A stretch of DNA of 10,066 bases from DASZYF01 sp035545535 (lineage in GTDB: Bacteria; Actinomycetota; Actinomycetes; Mycobacteriales; CAJCIY01): assembly GCA_035545535.1 (NCBI GenBank), contig DASZYF010000094.1:1-10066 (forward strand), written 5' to 3'. Both the position numbers and the translations under genes were made by a program. Shown in pieces: positions 6,515 through 10,066 of this stretch (its first letter is position 1; each line of letters starts with the position of its first letter). The notes beneath the pieces were generated by a model, which saw only the letters and a list, made by a program, of their open reading frames with translations, had not been told where the DNA came from and searched no databases.

Positions 6515-6522
6515 TGAGCTCC

Positions 6523-7056
6523 GTGCACGAGGCGCAGCGACGCAGCATCGGCTCGGTCGTGAAGGTGCTCCGACAGGCGGCGGGTCTTTCGCGCGCGGAG
6601 CTCGCGCTGCGCACCGCCGACGGCGCCGCGCAGCGCGTCGGTCTGGAGATGCTCGCGAAGGTCGAGCAGGGCCGGAAGGCTCCGAGCCCGGCCACCGCGG
6701 CGAAGCTCGCCCGCGCTCTCGGCATCAGCCCGAACGACCTGGCGCGCAGCGCGGCCCGGTGGGAGTCCGGCGCCGCGGTCGGTGTGCAGGACGCGGCGCT
6801 GCGCCTCGAGCTGCTCGCTGTGGTGCGGGTCGCTCCGCCGCCCGCGCCGGCCGTCACGTCCGAGGACGCCCCCGAGGTCGTCGAGCCGCGCGGCCGGCGG
6901 GCGGATCTGGTCCGTCAGCTCGAGGCCGCGGTCCGCGCGCTCACCACGCGCGGCACGGTCGATCAGCTCGAGAACGCCGTCCTCGCGCTGCAGGCCCAGG
7001 CCACCCCCGCGGCGACCCGGCTCGCGTCGATCGACATCGGCGGCGCCACCGGCTGA
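6523..7056 (+). CDS. XRE-type helix-turn-helix transcriptional regulator
   Basis: This 177-residue protein has an N-terminal Cro/C1 (XRE) DNA-binding domain at about residues 8-72. IGSVVKVLRQAAGLSRAELALR supplies helices 1-2, and EMLAKVEQGRKAPSPATAAKLARALGIS supplies the family's ErGkraPs turn and the last helices. The turn between helices 2 and 3 appears about six residues longer than usual (TADGAAQRVG). The rest is a Pro-rich linker at about 104-123 and a predicted helical region at about 125-160 (DLVRQLEAAVRALTT, DQLENAVLALQAQ), perhaps for dimerisation; no known effector domain is seen. It is probably a cytoplasmic repressor acting on the divergent region upstream, including its own gene (inference). 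Its stop lies 10 bp from the convergent dnaB stop. Confidence 0.8.
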   Translation: MHEAQRRSIGSVVKVLRQAAGLSRAELALRTADGAAQRVGLEMLAKVEQGRKAPSPATAAKLARALGISPNDLARSAARWESGAAVGVQDAALRLELLAVVRVAPPPAPAVTSEDAPEVVEPRGRRADLVRQLEAAVRALTTRGTVDQLENAVLALQAQATPAATRLASIDIGGATG

Positions 7057-7066
7057 CGCCCACGGG

Positions 7067-9751
7067 TCAGAAGCTCGGGCCGGGCGTGGGGGTCGGGGCC
7101 GGTGCCGCGGTCATGTCGACGAACCGTGAGTAGTGGCCCTGGAACGCGACGGTCACGGTGTCGGTGGGGCCGTTGCGGTGCTTGGCCACGATCAGGTCGG
7201 CCTCCCCCGCGCGAGCGCTCTCCTTCTCGTACATGTCGTCGCGGTGCAGCAGGACCACGATGTCCGCGTCCTGCTCCAGCGAGTTGTGGACGACGACGCC
7301 GTCGGCGACGAAGTTGTGCTCGCCGGGGACGGTCGCGTCGAAGACCTCTTGCTCGCCGAGCGACTCGATCGCGACGACCTCGTCCCAGAAGATGTCGTTG
7401 GTGGCGAGCATCTCGAGGTCCTCGTCCTCGAGGATCGCCGCGACGCGGGCGAGCCGGGCCCGGCTCGGGGCGTGCTTCCACAGCGTCGAGCCGCTGAACT
7501 GCGTGGCCATGCTCATGGCGAACTCGCGGTGCGGGATCTTCTGCTCGTGCAGAACGGTGCGCACGCGCTCCCAGACCGCCTTCGGCACCGTGTCCACGTT
7601 CGGGTTGGCGACCAACCCGGTCACGATGTCGAGCGCCGGCGCCACCATCGCCCCGCGGGCGCCGTGGCAGCCGATCTCGCGCAGGAAGACGGCTTGCTGC
7701 TCGCACCCCACGACGTGCACGTGGAAGCTGTCGCGGTACCCGGGCTTGCGGGCGACCTTGATGCGGGCTGTGATGCCGAACCGGGTCAGCAGGCGGGTGA
7801 CGTCATCAGCGAGGCGGCGGCTGGTCGTCGCGTAGTAGGCGCGGACGGTGCCCTTCGTGCCGATGGTGAGCGATCCGTCGGTCGACCAGAGGTGCCGCAG
7901 GAAGAGCGCGAGCTGTTCGTCGGGGAGTCCGAACACTCCCGCGGGCACGAACTTCTCGTGGCTGCGCTTGTCCCACACGCCCAGGCCGTCGAGCCAGGTG
8001 CTGATCGGGTTGCGACGGCCGTGGGTCAGCCGGTACGGGGAGCGCAGGCGCAGCGTGGTGACACGAGCTGCCGGGTACTCGTCGCGGACCGCCGTGACGC
8101 CGAACTCCGCGGCGGCCGCGGTGACGGCAGCGAGGTTGTCCTCGTCGACGCTTGCGTAGCGCAAAGGCTGACGAGCCAGCATCGACCCGTCGCCGAGCAT
8201 GTGGGCCAGGAGGACGATCTCGTGCTCCGGCCAGGCGACTGGGTCGAGCGGCGCAGGGGTGCTGCGGGGGACCGCGAGCCGCTCGCCGACCGCGATGGTG
8301 CCGAGGTCGCGCCAGCCGTCGTAGGTGTACAGCGGATGGTTGGCCGTCGCCTCCAGCGTGCGGCCTGAGGCGAGCCTGACGCGGAAGACCTCCTTCACGC
8401 CGGTCGAGAAGACGTGGCTCATCGTCCGGGCGACCATCCGCATGCGGCGGTTCATCGCCCAGACCGCGATGTTGGTCTCGCCCGTCGCGTAGAGCTCGCC
8501 GATCGTGACCTCGGCGCCGGTGTCCGCTCGCCAGATGCGCGTGGACGCCGGGAGGCAGCCTGACTCGCGGAGGTCGGAGAGCATCGGGCGCTTGTCGGCG
8601 CGCTGCTCGGAGAGCCGGTTCAGCTGCGAGAGCGCGACCACCGGGACCTCGAGCTCCTTCGCCAGCAGCTTCATGCTCCGGCTGATCTCGCTGACCTCCT
8701 GCTGGCGGCTCTCGACCTTGCGCGGCGAGCTCATCAGCTGCATGTAGTCGACGACGACGAGCCGCAGGTCGTGCCGTTGCTTGAGGCGCCGGGTCTTGGC
8801 GCGGATCTCGGTCATCGTGAGGTGCGGGCTGTCGTCGATGAACAGCGGCGCGTTGGACACCTCGCCCATGCGGCGGGCGAGGCGGCCCCAGTCGTCGTCG
8901 GTCATGTGCCCGGTGCGCATGTGCTGGAGGTGGACGCGTGCCTCGGCGGAGAGCAGGCGCATCGTGATCTCGCTCTTGCTCATCTCCAGGCTGAACACGA
9001 CGCTCGCGAGGCCGTGCTTGATCGAGGCTGCCCGCGCGAAGTCGAGTGCGAGCGTGCTCTTCCCCAAGCCGGGGCGGGCGGCGACGATGACGAGCTGGCC
9101 CGGGTGCAGTCCGTTGGTGAGGCGGTCGAGGTCGGCGATGCCGGTGGGCACGCCCGCCATGCCGCCCTCGCGGCCGGCGATCGCCTCGATCTCCTCGAGC
9201 GTCGGGTTGAGGAGCTCGGAGAGCGCGACGTAGTCCTCGCCGCTGCGGCGCTCGGACACCGCGTAGATCTCGGCCTGCGCGCGGTCGACCGCACTGTCGA
9301 CGTCGCCGTCGACACCGCCCGCGTAGCCCATCTGCACGACGCGCGTGCCCGCCTCGACGAGGCGGCGAAGGATCGCCTTCTCCGCGACGAGCCGTGCGTA
9401 GTAGCCGGCGTTCGCCGCGGTGGGCACCGACGCGACGAGCGTGTGCAGGTAGGACGCCCCGCCGACCTTCGCAAGCGACCCGCTGCGGGTGAGCTCGGCG
9501 GCGACGCTGACCGGGTCGACCGGCTCACCGCGCGAGTAGAGGTCGAGGGCCGCCTCGAACACCAGCGTGTGCGCGGGCCGGTAGAAGTCGTGCGGGTTGA
9601 GCACCTCGACGACGTCCGCGATCGCATCCTTCGACAGCAGCACGCCGCCGAGCACACTCATCTCCGCGTCGAGGTCCTGCGGCGGCGTCCGCTCGAACGC
9701 GTTGCCGCGGTCCTCGTTCGGGTAGCCCGGCTCCAGCGCCGTGACGGCCAC
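7067..9751 (-). CDS. dnaB: Replicative DNA helicase DnaB, intein-containing precursor
   Basis: The 894-residue precursor gives a 469-residue helicase after splicing, the normal DnaB length. DnaB is the hexameric 5'-3' helicase that unwinds DNA at the replication fork. The N-terminal primase-interacting domain covers about 24-125 (PPQDLDAEMSVLGGVLLSKD). The RecA-like domain has Walker A ARPGLGKST at 225-233 (Lys231), Walker B LVVVDYMQLM at 331-340 (Asp335), and ALSQLNRL at 373-380. The conserved RESG/SLEQDAD segment is split by the intein (residues 399-823); the C-terminal extein resumes at SLEQDADIVVLLHRDD and includes AKHRNGP. I chose GTG 9751 because AGGGAGG sits five bases upstream and MAVTALEPG resembles mycobacterial DnaB starts. 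ATG 9775 is possible but has a weak ribosome site. The tail is an Ala/Pro/Thr extension. Confidence 0.96.
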   Translation of the reverse strand: MAVTALEPGYPNEDRGNAFERTPPQDLDAEMSVLGGVLLSKDAIADVVEVLNPHDFYRPAHTLVFEAALDLYSRGEPVDPVSVAAELTRSGSLAKVGGASYLHTLVASVPTAANAGYYARLVAEKAILRRLVEAGTRVVQMGYAGGVDGDVDSAVDRAQAEIYAVSERRSGEDYVALSELLNPTLEEIEAIAGREGGMAGVPTGIADLDRLTNGLHPGQLVIVAARPGLGKSTLALDFARAASIKHGLASVVFSLEMSKSEITMRLLSAEARVHLQHMRTGHMTDDDWGRLARRMGEVSNAPLFIDDSPHLTMTEIRAKTRRLKQRHDLRLVVVDYMQLMSSPRKVESRQQEVSEISRSMKLLAKELEVPVVALSQLNRLSEQRADKRPMLSDLRESGCLPASTRIWRADTGAEVTIGELYATGETNIAVWAMNRRMRMVARTMSHVFSTGVKEVFRVRLASGRTLEATANHPLYTYDGWRDLGTIAVGERLAVPRSTPAPLDPVAWPEHEIVLLAHMLGDGSMLARQPLRYASVDEDNLAAVTAAAAEFGVTAVRDEYPAARVTTLRLRSPYRLTHGRRNPISTWLDGLGVWDKRSHEKFVPAGVFGLPDEQLALFLRHLWSTDGSLTIGTKGTVRAYYATTSRRLADDVTRLLTRFGITARIKVARKPGYRDSFHVHVVGCEQQAVFLREIGCHGARGAMVAPALDIVTGLVANPNVDTVPKAVWERVRTVLHEQKIPHREFAMSMATQFSGSTLWKHAPSRARLARVAAILEDEDLEMLATNDIFWDEVVAIESLGEQEVFDATVPGEHNFVADGVVVHNSLEQDADIVVLLHRDDMYEKESARAGEADLIVAKHRNGPTDTVTVAFQGHYSRFVDMTAAPAPTPTPGPSF
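7283..8557 (-). mobile_element. DnaB intein with LAGLIDADG homing endonuclease domain
   Basis: A 425-residue in-frame insert separates DLRESG from SLEQDAD, the site used by the Synechocystis DnaB intein. It begins with Cys1 (CLPASTRIW, block A), has TANH at 71-74 (block B Thr and His), and ends DNIFWDEVV-like then VFDATVPGEHNFVADGVVVHN-type blocks F/G with His424-Asn425, followed by Ser+1. In between are two LAGLIDADG motifs, LLAHMLGDGS at 116-125 and LRHLWSTDGS at 220-229, each with its acidic residue (Asp123, Asp227), and a block H-like YATTSRRLADDVTRLLTRFG. Nothing essential is missing, so self-splicing and homing activity are both plausible. Until splicing, the helicase core would be interrupted. 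Two further Cys lie at intein positions 285 and 297. Splicing is a family inference, not shown here. Confidence 0.95.
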
Positions 9752-9756
9752 GGAGT

Positions 9757-9763
9757 CCTCCCT
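9757..9763 (-). promoter_or_regulatory. Ribosome binding site for dnaB
   Basis: On the minus strand AGGGAGG ends five bases before GTG 9751. It is the strongest ribosome site near the dnaB 5' end and decides the start over ATG 9775 and the 100-codon in-frame extension up to 10051. Confidence 0.75.
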
Positions 9764-9896
9764 CTGTCGAGCCATCGGAATCGCCGCCCACGGTGCGTTC
9801 CGGGTCCGACACGACGAGGCTGACAGCGCCGGTGAACGCGCGAGGAAGAACGGGAGAACGCCACGCCGGGGCCCTGTGCGTGCGCTGTTGAGCACG

Positions 9897-9905
9897 TGTG
9901 GACAA
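9897..9905 (-). promoter_or_regulatory. DnaA box upstream of dnaB
   Basis: TTGTCCACA on the minus strand is identical to the preferred actinobacterial DnaA box, a one-base variant of the E. coli TTATCCACA. It lies about 150 nt upstream of the dnaB start. It could let DnaA influence dnaB transcription; a single 9-mer can also occur by chance. Confidence 0.5.
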
Positions 9906-10041
9906 CGTCGTGCGCACTGTGCGCAGCCGGTGGACGACGAGCGCCGTCCCGCCCCGGATGCCTTGCGCGGCAAGGGTTCGCAGCCCACACGCTGGGGATG
10001 TGAACAGCCCGGCGTGTCTCCACAGGCCGGAACGCAGGAGC

Positions 10042-10066
10042 GGCGCCGCACGTGGTGTGCGGCGCC
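10042..10066. terminator. Perfect 10-bp hairpin at the window edge
   Basis: The arms ggcgccgcac (10042-10051) and gtgcggcgcc (10057-10066) are exact reverse complements around a 5-nt loop gtggt. The right arm ends at the last base of the window, so the stem may be longer. A GC-only hairpin about 290 nt upstream of dnaB fits a terminator for a preceding minus-strand gene outside the window; whether a T-run exists on the far side cannot be seen. Confidence 0.5.

Larger units (their letters stand above)
9752..10066. other. Gene-free region upstream of dnaB with DnaA-box-like sites and palindromes
   Basis: This stretch holds no convincing gene. It contains a perfect DnaA-box match TTGTCCACA (9897-9905, minus strand), weaker matches CTGTTCACA (9999-10007, minus) and GTCTCCACA (10016-10024, plus), a 15-bp palindrome tgcgcac-t-gtgcgca (9911-9925), and ccttgc-gcg-gcaagg (9961-9975). 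No clear TAnnnT -10 box is seen on the minus strand within about 130 nt of the dnaB start, so the dnaB promoter is unplaced. In many actinobacteria rplI lies upstream of dnaB; no part of such a gene is visible here. Confidence 0.55.

Noticed and set aside
6322..6522. N-terminal extension of the XRE regulator from ATG 6322
   Set aside because: The added stretch crosses the palindrome-rich control region, while GTG 6523 has GGGAGG eight bases upstream.
7057..7066. Terminator between the XRE gene and dnaB
   Set aside because: The 10-bp gap between the convergent stops holds no hairpin or T-run.
7133..9823. Plus-strand open frames opposite dnaB (7133-8368 and 8771-9823)
   Set aside because: They mirror the conserved dnaB exteins and intein and show no recognisable motif.

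Overview
The window looks like a chromosome segment of a high-GC Gram-positive bacterium of the Actinomycetota. Base composition is visibly very GC-rich, third codon positions are mostly G or C, many starts are GTG behind AGGAGG-like sites, and there is an actinobacterial-style E1alpha-E1beta-E2 2-oxoacid dehydrogenase operon. The DnaB sequence also fits actinomycetes. I cannot fix the genus. No tRNA, rRNA, CRISPR array, insertion sequence or prophage gene was seen.

Layout, left to right. Bases 1-126 are the 3' end of an acyl-CoA dehydrogenase gene (+). Next come a perfect 13-bp inverted repeat (146-192) and a SigA-like promoter whose predicted start point falls on the GTG of a PLP-dependent decarboxylase-family gene (233-1627, +). 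That gene converges on a three-gene minus-strand operon so tightly that both stop codons lie in one CTAG (1624-1627). The operon, read leftward from 5181, is E1alpha, E1beta and E2 of a branched-chain 2-oxoacid or pyruvate dehydrogenase complex. The genes overlap or lie 1 nt apart, and no E3 gene is present. Upstream of it, also on the minus strand, is a single-pass membrane protein with a Thr/Pro-rich extracytoplasmic region, eight tandem 15-bp repeats and a His-rich tail (5331-6272). A 250-bp divergent region packed with palindromes separates it from a small XRE-type regulator (6523-7056, +). The regulator converges, 10 bp apart, on dnaB (7067-9751, -).

dnaB is the most notable gene. It encodes replicative helicase DnaB with a 425-residue in-frame intein placed between RESG and SLEQDAD. 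The intein keeps its splicing residues (Cys1, TxxH, His-Asn, Ser+1) and two LAGLIDADG-type endonuclease motifs with acidic residues, so it looks like a complete splicing and homing element. The 315 bases upstream of dnaB hold no convincing gene. They carry one perfect actinobacterial DnaA-box match, two weaker ones, several palindromes, and a 10-bp hairpin at the window edge.

Functional links: the 2-oxoacid dehydrogenase makes acyl-CoA, and the acyl-CoA dehydrogenase could act on branched acyl-CoA, so the left half may serve amino-acid catabolism (inference). The right half is a DNA replication locus. I found no clearly undescribed multi-gene system. The best leads are the intein, the DnaA-box region, the apparently leaderless promoter with its adjacent inverted repeat, and the palindrome-rich divergent control region.
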